DNA of 27,518 nt from Oleispira sp963933055 (lineage in GTDB: Bacteria > Pseudomonadota > Gammaproteobacteria > Pseudomonadales > Oceanobacteraceae). The stretch covers positions 1-27,518 of the forward strand of contig CAWVSY010000049.1 in assembly GCA_963933055.1 (NCBI GenBank). Reading direction: 5' to 3'. The position numbers and the translations under genes are program-made. The stretch's first letter is position 1, and every line of letters starts with the position of its first letter. The notes under the pieces were generated by a model. That model made no database searches and was not told where the DNA came from. It saw nothing but the letters and a program-made list of their open reading frames with translations. Of the stretch, positions 8,110 through 15,651 are shown piece after piece.

Positions 8110-8135
8110 CTATGCTCAAACTATAATGAGCATAG
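8110..8135. repeat. Perfect 9-bp inverted repeat with TATAAT in the loop
   Basis: CTATGCTCA (8110-8118) and TGAGCATAG (8127-8135) are exactly complementary around an 8-nt loop. A consensus -10 hexamer TATAAT (8122-8127) lies in the loop and first arm base. The element sits 14 bp after the cysZ stop and 16 bp before the next ATG. It could be a terminator for cysZ, an operator over a promoter of the response-regulator gene, or both. Confidence 0.5.
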
Positions 8136-8151
8136 AATTTAAGGTGCAACA

Positions 8152-9129
8152 ATGAAGGCGCTTAATGTTTTAGTTGTGGATGATGCCGCATTCATCCGCG
8201 ACTTAATTAAGAAATCCATGCGTGATAGCTATCCTAGCTTTAAAATTCATGAAGCGGTCGATGGCCGAAAAGCCCAGTCGGTTCTTAAAGGAACCGCCAT
8301 CGATTTGGTCTTGTGTGATTGGGAAATGCCAGAGATGTCAGGGCTTGAACTGATTACGTGGATGCGAACGGAAGAGCGCTATGCCAAAACCCCTTTTATG
8401 ATGATTACCAGTCGTGGAGAGCGTGACCATGTAATCAAAGCGGTTACTGCTGGGGTGAGTGATTATATTGGCAAGCCGTTTACCCGTGATAACTTCTTAG
8501 GCAAGGTCAATAAACTGCTCGCTAAACATTATGGTTTGTCTGCGCAAGAATCTTCAAAGCAAGCGGTTCCAGGCCAAGATGCGGGGATGAGTGCGCTCAT
8601 GGGGGGTGCAGCGCCTGCGGTACAAAAACCAGCCGCGCAGCCGACGAAAGCGACCTCAGCTCAAGATGCGGGCATGAGTGCACTAATGGGTGGATTAAGC
8701 GCGAGCAGTCCCACGAGTAGTAGTCCCAATAAAGCCGCGGCTAAGCCTACTGAAAAAACATCCAATCAAGCTTCTGCAAAAACGAAAGGCTCTGCTAAAG
8801 CAAAAGGCTCTGCTAAAGCAAAAGGCATTGCAGAGCTGCGGTTTGGAGCGGGTGGCAGTGCCCGATGTGTCATTAAAGATATCAACCTGCAAGAAATGTC
8901 GGGTATCTTTAAGCGTGAAGGTGATATTCCACAATTATTAGAACAAGCGGTATTAGATATTGTTGACCAAGAAGCGGGGCAAGTAGCTCGAATAAATTGT
9001 TATATTCGAATGCTACAAGCTGTTGAAAATGTCGCTGATGCGGAAACCATAAAAATAGTGATCCGCTACGTAGATGATGATCCTGTAAAGCTTGATACGT
9101 TATCTCGATTCATTGCCAAGGTTCGCTAG
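8152..9129 (+). CDS. Response regulator with repeat-bearing linker and PilZ-like C-terminal domain
   Basis: A protein of 325 residues. Residues 1-125 are a complete receiver domain: acidic pair D10/D11, phosphoacceptor D56 (LCDWEMP), T86 and K108 (GKPF). Residues 130-225 are a low-complexity Ala/Ser/Lys linker containing two copies of QDAGMSALMGG (142-152 and 171-181) and a KGSAKA repeat. The last 100 residues are a compact folded domain: ARCVIKDINLQEMSGIF is followed by a beta-rich YIRMLQAVEN...IVIRYVDD...LSRFIAKVR. This resembles a PilZ-type beta barrel but lacks the RxxxR c-di-GMP motif, so that name is tentative. AAGG lies 7 bp before the ATG. No histidine kinase is adjacent. The gene converges with phoB, 9 bp apart. 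Confidence 0.78.
   Translation: MKALNVLVVDDAAFIRDLIKKSMRDSYPSFKIHEAVDGRKAQSVLKGTAIDLVLCDWEMPEMSGLELITWMRTEERYAKTPFMMITSRGERDHVIKAVTAGVSDYIGKPFTRDNFLGKVNKLLAKHYGLSAQESSKQAVPGQDAGMSALMGGAAPAVQKPAAQPTKATSAQDAGMSALMGGLSASSPTSSSPNKAAAKPTEKTSNQASAKTKGSAKAKGSAKAKGIAELRFGAGGSARCVIKDINLQEMSGIFKREGDIPQLLEQAVLDIVDQEAGQVARINCYIRMLQAVENVADAETIKIVIRYVDDDPVKLDTLSRFIAKVR
8785..8826 (+). repeat. 18-bp tandem repeat inside the response-regulator linker
   Basis: The unit aaaggctctgctaaagca occurs twice exactly (8785-8802 and 8803-8820), followed by the first six bases of a third copy (8821-8826). It encodes the KGSAKA repeat of the linker. Identical copies at DNA level suggest recent slippage, and copy number may vary between strains. 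Confidence 0.85.
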
Positions 9130-9138
9130 AAACCTTCT

Positions 9139-9834
9139 CTAAGAAACTTTAGTTGAGAAACGATAGCCTGTGCCCCGAACGGTTTGAATCAAATGCTCAT
9201 GAGCACTGCCAAGTGCTTTTCGTAAGCGACGAATATGCACATCAACCGTTCTTTCTTCCACATACACATTCCCCCCCCATACCTGATCTAATAGCTGGGT
9301 TCTAGAATAGGCACGTTCTTGGTGGGTCATAAAAAATTGCAATAAGCGATATTCGGTTGGGCCAATATCGACAGAAGCTTGATTTGCCGTTACGCGATGG
9401 CAGGTTGGATCAAGTAACAAGCCTTCAATTTCAATCGACTCTTCAATGCCCAAAGGCGTTGCTCGGCGCAAAACGGCTTTTAAACGCGCCACTAATTCTC
9501 GTGGCGAGAAAGGTTTGGTGATGTAATCATCCGCCCCAGAATCCAATCCCTGAATTTTATTATCTTCTTCGCCTTTGGCGGTTAATAAAATAATAGGAAT
9601 TTCTTTAGTGAGGTCATCGCACTTTAAGCGTCGAGTGAATTCTAAGCCCGTTGTGCCAGGCAGCATCCAATCGAGCAAGATCATATCAGGCTTACGATCA
9701 ACAATGCGTGCGTGTGCATCTTTGCAGTTACTGGCTTCCAAGCAATGGTAGCCAGCCATTTCTAAAGCAACCGCAATCATTTCACGGATGGCGGCTTCAT
9801 CATCAACAATTAAAACTGTTTTGCCAGTATTCAT
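9139..9834 (-). CDS. phoB: Phosphate regulon response regulator PhoB
   Basis: OmpR/PhoB-class transcription activator of 231 residues that switches on phosphate-starvation genes when phosphorylated. The receiver domain has D11/D12, phosphoacceptor D55 (ILLDWMLPG), T85 and K107 (TKPFSPRELVARLKAVLRR). The C-terminal winged helix ends in ERTVDVHIRRLRKAL and VRGTGYRFS, the recognition helix and wing of PhoB. The family member is supported by the position next to ubiC-ubiA, as in Pseudomonas, and by the Pho box in its own promoter. Unlike the usual order, no phoR follows: the next gene faces it only 9 bp away. The cognate kinase must therefore be elsewhere. Confidence 0.92.
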   Translation of the reverse strand: MNTGKTVLIVDDEAAIREMIAVALEMAGYHCLEASNCKDAHARIVDRKPDMILLDWMLPGTTGLEFTRRLKCDDLTKEIPIILLTAKGEEDNKIQGLDSGADDYITKPFSPRELVARLKAVLRRATPLGIEESIEIEGLLLDPTCHRVTANQASVDIGPTEYRLLQFFMTHQERAYSRTQLLDQVWGGNVYVEERTVDVHIRRLRKALGSAHEHLIQTVRGTGYRFSTKVS

Positions 9835-9872
9835 AAGCTGAATGTCACGTGGTTGTCATAAATTAAGCATTT

Positions 9873-9906
9873 ATTACAACTCACAATTGTTACAGCTAGA
9901 TGACAG
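9873..9906 (-). promoter_or_regulatory. Pho box and -10 element of phoB
   Basis: The minus strand reads CTGTCATCTAGCTGTAAC (9889-9906): two 7-bp half sites CTGTCAT and CTGTAAC 4 bp apart, one base from the known consensus repeats. It is followed after exactly 10 bp by TGTAAT (9873-9878) as -10. This matches the architecture of PhoB-activated promoters, in which the box replaces the -35. It implies autoregulation of phoB independent of ubiC-ubiA. Confidence 0.78.
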
Positions 9907-9922
9907 TTGAGTATTTAATTTC

Positions 9923-10819
9923 TTATAAATACGCCAGCGCTAAACCTATCCAAACGGCGACTCCTACCCAATGACTGTTGATGAAGCCTGCAAAGCATCC
10001 TACTTCATCGCGGGCTCGAATAAGCCACTGTTGATAAATCATTAATCCAGTCGCTGCGAGTAAGCCCATATAGTAGAACATGTTGAGTGCCAATTCAGAG
10101 CCTAGTAGGAATAGGCAAAAAAGGGCGATTCCTTGTAAAATTCCAATCATCACTTTATCGGCATCGGCAAATAAAATGGCCGTAGATTTGACCCCGATTT
10201 TTAAGTCGTCATCGCGATCAACCATGGCATACATAGTATCGTAGGCGACGGTCCAGCTAAGGTTGGCAATGTAAATTAACCAGATGTATTTAGGCAGCGC
10301 ATCGGCTTGCGCCGCAAAAGCCATCGGGATTGCCCACGAGAACGCGGCTCCCAAAAATACTTGAGGTAAGTGAGTATGGCGCTTCATAAAGGGATAAATG
10401 GCTGCGAGAGCGGCGCCCGCGAAAGACAGCTGAATGGTTAGCGTATTGGTAAATAATACCAAGATAAAAGAAGCGGTTAATAAGACAGAGAAAAGAATAA
10501 GCGCTTGTTTATTCGTTACGGCTCCGGTGACCAAAGGCCTTGCTACAGTCCGCGAGACGTGACCATCGACATTACGGTCGGCGTAATCATTGATAACACA
10601 ACCTGCGGAGCGCATAAAAATCACCCCAAAGATAAAAATAACCAATACTGAAAAGTCAGGGATGCCTTCCGCTGCAACCCATAGCGCCCATAACGTTGGC
10701 CATAGAAGTAAATAGATACCCACAGGTTTATCAAGGCGCATCAATTGCCAGAAAGGCTTTATTTTTGCCCAAAGTTCAGTAAATACGGGCTGCTGTCGCA
10801 AATTTTGAATAGGTCTCAT
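9923..10819 (-). CDS. ubiA: 4-hydroxybenzoate polyprenyltransferase UbiA
   Basis: Inner-membrane prenyltransferase of 298 residues that joins the polyprenyl tail to 4-hydroxybenzoate, the second step of ubiquinone synthesis. The first Asp-rich motif NDYADRNVD (77-85) and the second, YDTMYAMVDRDDD (near 195-207), bind the Mg-diphosphate of the prenyl donor. The opening LMRLDKPVGIYLLLWPTLWA is typical, and eight or nine membrane segments are apparent. It follows ubiC by 33 bp in the same direction and is presumably cotranscribed with it, so the product of UbiC is the substrate of UbiA. Confidence 0.95.
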   Translation of the reverse strand: MRPIQNLRQQPVFTELWAKIKPFWQLMRLDKPVGIYLLLWPTLWALWVAAEGIPDFSVLVIFIFGVIFMRSAGCVINDYADRNVDGHVSRTVARPLVTGAVTNKQALILFSVLLTASFILVLFTNTLTIQLSFAGAALAAIYPFMKRHTHLPQVFLGAAFSWAIPMAFAAQADALPKYIWLIYIANLSWTVAYDTMYAMVDRDDDLKIGVKSTAILFADADKVMIGILQGIALFCLFLLGSELALNMFYYMGLLAATGLMIYQQWLIRARDEVGCFAGFINSHWVGVAVWIGLALAYL

Positions 10820-10852
10820 GGCGTATGTTTATGGCTTCTCTTTATAAAATCG

Positions 10853-11407
10853 TTATTTAGTGGCTAGGGGCTGAGTAAATGCTTCTGTCACTAATATAGG
10901 TTTTTGCCCTAGATAAAATACCGAACGTCGAGCCCAAGATAAAGATAGATCGTTATGGCCGATACGATAAGCACTCATTTTTCCACGATGCATGTGAGGA
11001 TGCTGGAACAAATAAGCCCCTAATGGCTTATTGCCTAAATTCTTTAGCTGACGTTCATTACCCGTCAGTGTTGTTTTTGGCATGCAGGTGCGAGCATAAA
11101 CTCGAGGTTCGCCGTGGACTTTTAAGGCGACATCACGGCACCAAGCAACCTTTTGGTTTTCTTGGCAACCTAGTAAAGTGGCTTCTTGCTGACTGAGCTT
11201 GCGCCAGCCTTGCCATAAAACCTCAACACTGAAATCTCCCTTACTCAGGGTGATCAGTTGAGCGGTCAATGAGCTGGCATCAAATAGGGTATTGCGCCAA
11301 ACAGTCGGCACGGTGAAGTATTGACGCTGATTTCGCGCAGACCATAAAGGAAAGGACTGTGAGAGATGATCGCTGATAATAGACTGATGTTTCATGGCGC
11401 GGAGCAT
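10853..11407 (-). CDS. ubiC: Chorismate pyruvate-lyase UbiC
   Basis: Soluble enzyme that cleaves chorismate to 4-hydroxybenzoate and pyruvate, the committed step of ubiquinone synthesis. Family signatures are visible toward the C-terminus: NKPLGAYLF, then WARRSVFYLGQKPILVTEAF, holding the conserved Arg and the active-site Glu (TE). Earlier segments align with the EVLWQGW and WCRDVAL.. GEPRVYARTCMP blocks. The start is uncertain. The frame is open to a TTG at 11431, and ATGs lie at 11407 and 11395. The ATG at 11407 is chosen because it gives 184 residues, closer to the roughly 165 of E. coli UbiC, although its ribosome binding site (AGG, 13 bp upstream) is poor. It diverges from the rubredoxin gene. 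Confidence 0.88.
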   Translation of the reverse strand: MLRAMKHQSIISDHLSQSFPLWSARNQRQYFTVPTVWRNTLFDASSLTAQLITLSKGDFSVEVLWQGWRKLSQQEATLLGCQENQKVAWCRDVALKVHGEPRVYARTCMPKTTLTGNERQLKNLGNKPLGAYLFQHPHMHRGKMSAYRIGHNDLSLSWARRSVFYLGQKPILVTEAFTQPLATK

Positions 11408-11476
11408 GGATGAAAATTGACCTAAAGGCAAGATGCCTAATCATTTGTGTTGATTTTTTAGCCGATGAACAGTAGG

Positions 11477-11504
11477 TTACGCCTGAATAAAAAGTGATTA
11501 TATA
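11477..11504 (+). promoter_or_regulatory. Predicted promoter of the rubredoxin gene
   Basis: TTACGC (11477-11482), a 16-bp spacer and TATATA (11499-11504) lie 18 bp before the rubredoxin ATG. The -10 is good and the -35 weak. Confidence 0.35.
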
Positions 11505-11522
11505 AATAGAAGAGTTGCTCTT

Positions 11523-11687
11523 ATGAAGAAGTGGGAATGTGTAGTTTGTGGTTGGGTATACGATGAAGAAGAAGGTTGCCCAGAAGAAGGTCTTGCACCA
11601 GGCACTGCTTGGGCTGATGTGCCTGACGATTTTATCTGCCCTGATTGTGGCGTAGGTAAAGACGATTTTGAAATGGTTGAAATTTAA
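11523..11687 (+). CDS. rubA: Rubredoxin
   Basis: A small electron-transfer protein of 54 residues, full length for rubredoxins. Four cysteines bind one iron in the two CxxCG knuckles CVVCGW (Cys6, Cys9) and CPDCGV (Cys39, Cys42). The conserved WVYDEEEG and the W..VPDDF..P segment are also present. The separation of the knuckles and the acidic surface match the AlkG2/RubA type able to pass electrons to alkane hydroxylase. It is followed after 58 bp by rubredoxin reductase, with which it forms an NADH-fed electron chain. No alkane hydroxylase gene is in the window, so the final acceptor is not known from this context. Confidence 0.95.
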   Translation: MKKWECVVCGWVYDEEEGCPEEGLAPGTAWADVPDDFICPDCGVGKDDFEMVEI

Positions 11688-11745
11688 TTCGCCAGTTTCA
11701 CTCCCTTTTTAGTACCCCATTCCACCTGAATGAAGATAAAAATCT

Positions 11746-12897
11746 ATGTCACAAGCTAATGCACCTGTCATCGTTATTGGAACCGGTTTAGCGGGTTATA
11801 ACCTCGTTAAAGAATTCCGTAAACAAGATGCTGAAACACCGGTATTAATGATTACTGCCGATGATGGCTGTAATTACTCCAAGCCAATGCTTTCAACCGG
11901 TTTTACCAAAGGTAAAACGGCCAGTGACTTGGCAATGGCAGATGCTGGCAAGATGGCAGATCAGTTGAATGTGACTATTCGCACCAATACGCGAGTAACG
12001 GCGATCAATGCTGAAAGCCATACTATTTCTATTGGTGAAGAGCCAGTAGCGTATAGCAAATTGGTATTAGCTTGGGGCGCAGAGCCTGTTTCCGCTCGCA
12101 TCGAAGGTGATTCAAATGAACACATCTTCGCGATTAATGATCTGCAAGATTATGCAAACTTCCGTGCAGAGCTAGACGGTAAAAAACGCGTATTAGTGAT
12201 GGGCGCAGGGTTAATTGGCAGTGAATACGCGAACGATTTAACCAGCGGTGGTTACGAAGTGACGATCGTTGCTCCTAGCAGCCAACTGATGCCGGCGCTT
12301 TTGCCAGAACCAGCGGCCAACGCTGTTCAGCAGGGACTTGAAGGTTTAGGGGTTAAGTTTCATCTTGGCCCTTTGATTACTCGCATCACTGAAACCGAGA
12401 AAGGTCTTATTGCTGACCTTTCTAATGGCGAGCAGATAGAAACTGATATCGTTGTTTCTGCGATTGGCCTTCGCCCTCGCTTAGACTTAGCGGTTAAGGC
12501 AGGTCTGCAAGTGAATCAAGGCATTTGCGTTAATCGCTCACTGCAAACCAGTGATGCAGATATTTTTGCATTAGGGGATTGTGCGGAAGTTGATGGTAAG
12601 GTTTTGCTTTACGTTATGCCGCTAATGGCAAGTGCTCGTGCTTTGGCTAAAACGTTGGCAGGTCAACCAACCGACGTTACTTATGGTGCGATGCCTGTTG
12701 CTGTAAAAACCCCTGTTGTGCCAGTTGTGGTATCACCTCCTGCGACTGAAGGTGAGTGGACCATTGAAAGCAATGGTATCGATGTAAAAGCGCTATGTCG
12801 TGATGATGCGGGTGCATTATTAGGGTATGCTCTCACAGGAGCTTGCATTGCTGATAAAATAGCGCTTAACAAAGAGCTTCCCGCTATCTTGAAATAG
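11746..12897 (+). CDS. rubB: Rubredoxin-NAD(+) reductase
   Basis: FAD-dependent pyridine-nucleotide oxidoreductase of 383 residues that passes electrons from NADH to rubredoxin. Visible are the FAD Rossmann motif GTGLAG (12-17), the NAD motif GAGLIG (153-158) within KKRVLVMGAGLIGSEYAND, and the FAD-ribityl motif DIFALGDCAE (272-281, Asp278). Family length and the adjacent rubredoxin favour this over other NirB- or ferredoxin-reductase-like members. The ribosome binding site before ATG is weak (GAAGA, about 9 bp). The HU gene follows after 33 bp. Confidence 0.93.
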   Translation: MSQANAPVIVIGTGLAGYNLVKEFRKQDAETPVLMITADDGCNYSKPMLSTGFTKGKTASDLAMADAGKMADQLNVTIRTNTRVTAINAESHTISIGEEPVAYSKLVLAWGAEPVSARIEGDSNEHIFAINDLQDYANFRAELDGKKRVLVMGAGLIGSEYANDLTSGGYEVTIVAPSSQLMPALLPEPAANAVQQGLEGLGVKFHLGPLITRITETEKGLIADLSNGEQIETDIVVSAIGLRPRLDLAVKAGLQVNQGICVNRSLQTSDADIFALGDCAEVDGKVLLYVMPLMASARALAKTLAGQPTDVTYGAMPVAVKTPVVPVVVSPPATEGEWTIESNGIDVKALCRDDAGALLGYALTGACIADKIALNKELPAILK

Positions 12898-12930
12898 CTT
12901 ATAAAGAAAACAAAAATCAAGGAATAAGAC

Positions 12931-13203
12931 ATGCGTAAACCTGAATTAGCCGCTGCGATTGCAGAGGCAACTGGTCTAACTAAAGAAAAATCAAACGAAG
13001 TAATTACTGTTATTACAGATCAAATTGCAAAAACTTTGAGTGAAGACGATACCGTAAGTTTGATCGGTTTTGGTACTTTTAGCCGTCGTTCACGCGCCGA
13101 GCGTAAGGGTAAAAATCCTCAGACAGGTGCTGAACTAATTATTCCTGCAAGCAATACTGCTGCGTTTAAGCCTGGTAAAGGCTTAAAGGATAAAGTTCAA
13201 TAA
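12931..13203 (+). CDS. HU-family DNA-binding protein
   Basis: Histone-like DNA-bending protein of 90 residues. The helical dimerisation half (MRKPELAAAIAEATGLTKEK...) and the beta-arm half, GFGTFSRRSRAERKGKNPQTG followed by IPASNTAAFKPGKGLKD, are complete. The Pro that intercalates into DNA in HU is present within the arm (KNPQTG). AAGGA lies 7 bp before the ATG. An HU-like gene in this position beside rubredoxin reductase is known in Pseudomonas, so this is probably a paralogue rather than the main HupB. The A-rich leader (12901-12918) is unlike its neighbours. Confidence 0.93.
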   Translation: MRKPELAAAIAEATGLTKEKSNEVITVITDQIAKTLSEDDTVSLIGFGTFSRRSRAERKGKNPQTGAELIIPASNTAAFKPGKGLKDKVQ

Positions 13204-13205
13204 TT

Positions 13206-13802
13206 GTGACGGATTCTTTAGTATCAAATACAGTGGCTGCTGAAGCGCTGTCGAACAAAGCTTTAACCCGATTGTGGGTGGAAAAGCTGGTCGTGGGGGA
13301 AGGACTTTGTCCTTTCGCTCACCCGATCATGGACAAGCTCCATATCGAAGAATGCAAGAGCCAAGATTTAGAGCAAATCACCCGCGCCTTTTTATCGTTA
13401 TTAAATGAAATGCAATTAGCGGATGATGAAGATTTACCGACCGCATTATTCATAGTGCCGCAGGCACTAGCCGATTTTGATGATTACCTCGATTGGTTAT
13501 TTTTGTGCGAAGATCTATTAGAGCAAGCAGGTCTTGAAGGTGATATTCAACTCGCCAGTTTTCATCCTCATTATGAGTTTGAAGGCGAAGATGCTAGCGC
13601 TATGACAAATTATTCAAATCGCTCGCCGTTTCCTATGATCCATTTCATTCGTGAAAACCACATTAGTGAAGCGTTAAAAACGGTGACCAAGCCAGAAGCG
13701 ATACCTGAGCGTAATAAACGCCATATGCAGCGCTTAGGTAAAGAAGGATTATTGCGACTAATGCCTGAATTGGCCGATAGCGCAATTTTTGTGAAAAAGT
13801 AA
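13206..13802 (+). CDS. DUF1415-family protein of unknown function
   Basis: Protein of 198 residues with the DUF1415 signatures: an N-terminal helix ending in the VVGEGLCPFAHP motif (a conserved Cys-Pro), a middle strand TALFIVPQALADFDDYLDWL, and the invariant-looking block LASFHPHYEFEGE...NYSNRSPFPMIHFIRE. The function is unknown; no signal peptide or membrane segment is seen. The start is GTG, 2 bp after the HU stop, with AAGGA about 15 bp upstream inside the HU gene, so translational coupling to HU is likely. A 6-bp hairpin (13803-13825) follows the stop. Confidence 0.85.
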   Translation: MTDSLVSNTVAAEALSNKALTRLWVEKLVVGEGLCPFAHPIMDKLHIEECKSQDLEQITRAFLSLLNEMQLADDEDLPTALFIVPQALADFDDYLDWLFLCEDLLEQAGLEGDIQLASFHPHYEFEGEDASAMTNYSNRSPFPMIHFIRENHISEALKTVTKPEAIPERNKRHMQRLGKEGLLRLMPELADSAIFVKK

Positions 13803-13871
13803 GTAAGCTGAATTTACACGCTTACCGATTATTAGATGTGCATTCAATAAAAAAACTAAGGTAGAACGTTA

Positions 13872-14249
13872 ATGAAATTCCGTATGTTGCTGTGGGCTCT
13901 TGGCCTAATGATGAAAAAAGCCAGCAAGAATAACCCAGATTTTCAAAAGCAGTTGGTTGGTAAAGACTTCGCTTTTCAAATACAAACTCAAGATGGCTCT
14001 GCAGCACGCCACTATATTGTCAAAGATGACCGTATAAAATCGAAAGGCGGCGCCGCTAAAGATCCTGCTTTTAGCATTTCTTTTAAAGATGCCGAAACGG
14101 GCTTGTACATCATGACGGCCAAAGACAAGAATGCTTTTATGAAAGGCATTCAAGAAAAAGACATCAAAATCGATGGTGATTTGTCTCTGGTTATGTGGTT
14201 TCAGACTATTGTTAAGTATGTAAAACCAAAACCTAAAAAGAAGAAGTGA
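13872..14249 (+). CDS. SCP2-like sterol-binding domain protein
   Basis: Protein of 125 residues resembling the SCP2 lipid-carrier fold: a beta-strand block (FAFQIQTQDGSAARHYIVKDDRI), then DPAFSISFKDAETGLYIM, a helix-loop KNAFMKGIQEKDIKIDGDLSL, and a final amphipathic helix with aromatic residues (MWFQTIVKYV). The tail KPKPKKKK is strongly basic and could bind membrane or nucleic acid. SCP2-like proteins bind acyl chains and hydrophobic molecules. In bacteria their partner pathways are poorly defined. AAGG lies about 12 bp before the ATG. Confidence 0.7.
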   Translation: MKFRMLLWALGLMMKKASKNNPDFQKQLVGKDFAFQIQTQDGSAARHYIVKDDRIKSKGGAAKDPAFSISFKDAETGLYIMTAKDKNAFMKGIQEKDIKIDGDLSLVMWFQTIVKYVKPKPKKKK

Positions 14250-14343
14250 TTTTTTAATAATTTAGATATTTTACAGCATACGATAAATCCCCAGCCTTAG
14301 GGCCGTGATAAAAATTGCTGAATTCGACAATAAGGATAGCGAC

Positions 14344-15651
14344 ATGAACCTAACGCAACGGATTTTATTAGCGATGGCCGCTGCCATATTGTTGGGCGGC
14401 GCGAGTCAGCAATTATTATTATGGCCTGAATTACCCGAGTGGGCTGCAACCACGTTGGGTGAAGGCCTAGCGGGTGGTTTGTTTTATGTAGGTGGCAAGA
14501 TCTTTGTTGCTAGCTTAAAAGTGCTTGTTGTTCCTCTTGTTTTCATCTCTTTAGTATGTGGTACCTGCCAATTACAAGGGCAAAGTTCATTAGGTCGCTT
14601 AAGTTTTAAAGCCATTGCGCTCTATCTAATGACCACGGCCATTGCTATTTCTATCGCCATATTGTTTGCCGAATTGCTGCAACCAGGCGTCGGTGTCGAG
14701 ATGAATACCACGGCTGATTTTACTGCCCCAGTCGCACAACCTTTAAGCCAAGTCTTTATCAATATCTTTCCTGATAATCCTGTTAGAGCAATGGCAGAAG
14801 GCAATATGTTGCAAGTCATTGTCTTTGCCATTCTGATTGGGCTAGCAATCAGTCGTAGTGGTGCTCCTGGCGATCGCTTAGCCAAGCACTTCAACGATTG
14901 GAACGAAATCATGATGACCTTGGTTTCATTATTAATGAAACTCGCGCCTTATGGTGTTTTCTGCTTATTGTTCACCTTATTCGCTAAACAAGGCTTAGGG
15001 GTTATCGGAGAACTTGCGTTGTATATGGCGACGGTATTATTGGTACTGTTCATTCATGGACTAGGCATTTACCCGTTATTATTACAAACATTCTCTCGTT
15101 TAAATCCGCTGATGTTCTTACGTAAAATGCGCAATACTCAGCTATTTGCATTTAGCACGGCTTCAAGTTCGGCGACCATTCCCGTGACTCTAAAAGCCGT
15201 AGAGCAGCGCTTAGGCGTTAGTAATCGTATCGCTTCGTTTACGGTACCTCTAGGTGCAACGATTAATATGGATGGCACGGCCATTATGCAAGGCGTTGCA
15301 ACCGTCTTTATTGCCCAAGCTTTTGGCTTAGACCTTGGCATTACCGATTATGTATTGGTTGTCGCGACGGCAACACTGGCCTCTATCGGCACCGCCGGCG
15401 TACCTGGGGTTGGTTTAGTCACCTTAGCGATGGTATTGCAGCAGGTTGGTTTGCCGGTTGAAGGAATTGCTTTAATTATTGGTGTTGACCGAATTCTAGA
15501 TATGGTACGTACCGCCGTTAATGTCACGGGTGATGCAACGGTATCGTGTATTGTTGCTAGCTCAGAAAATGCTATCGATAGAGATGTTTTTAATAACCGT
15601 GATGCTGGCCTATTTGAGCAAACATCACAGTATGGGGAAGATAAATCTTAA
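14344..15651 (+). CDS. Dicarboxylate/amino acid:cation symporter (SLC1/DAACS family)
   Basis: Secondary transporter of 435 residues, with the family's eight-segment topology and two re-entrant loops. The first re-entrant loop has the serine-rich tip and ATIPVT. It is followed by the cation-binding NMDGT motif (PLGATINMDGTAIMQ), and the last segment holds DRILDMVRTAVNVTGDA. The Arg in this last motif (MVRT) coordinates the side-chain carboxylate in glutamate/aspartate carriers, so acidic substrates such as glutamate, aspartate or C4-dicarboxylates are expected. The ATG at 14344 is preferred to a GTG at 14305, since AGGA lies 7 bp upstream and removing the 13-residue polar lead gives the usual start (MNLTQRILL). 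The stop overlaps the next ATG (TAATG). Confidence 0.9.
   Translation: MNLTQRILLAMAAAILLGGASQQLLLWPELPEWAATTLGEGLAGGLFYVGGKIFVASLKVLVVPLVFISLVCGTCQLQGQSSLGRLSFKAIALYLMTTAIAISIAILFAELLQPGVGVEMNTTADFTAPVAQPLSQVFINIFPDNPVRAMAEGNMLQVIVFAILIGLAISRSGAPGDRLAKHFNDWNEIMMTLVSLLMKLAPYGVFCLLFTLFAKQGLGVIGELALYMATVLLVLFIHGLGIYPLLLQTFSRLNPLMFLRKMRNTQLFAFSTASSSATIPVTLKAVEQRLGVSNRIASFTVPLGATINMDGTAIMQGVATVFIAQAFGLDLGITDYVLVVATATLASIGTAGVPGVGLVTLAMVLQQVGLPVEGIALIIGVDRILDMVRTAVNVTGDATVSCIVASSENAIDRDVFNNRDAGLFEQTSQYGEDKS

Noticed and set aside
11408..11431. TTG start extending UbiC by eight residues
   Set aside because: TTG is rarer and would make the protein longer than the family; the ATG at 11407 fits better, though neither has a strong ribosome binding site.
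12901..12930. A-rich stretch with an AAnAAnAA motif before HU, resembling an Hfq/Crc catabolite-activity site
   Set aside because: A-rich leaders are common in this genome and a single match is expected by chance; not strong enough to call.
13803..13825. GTAAGC/GCTTAC hairpin after the DUF1415 gene
   Set aside because: Only 6 bp and no T-tract follows; could be a weak terminator but not supported enough to list as a feature.
14305..14343. GTG start of the symporter
   Set aside because: It adds a polar stretch not seen in the family, and the ATG at 14344 has AGGA 7 bp upstream.
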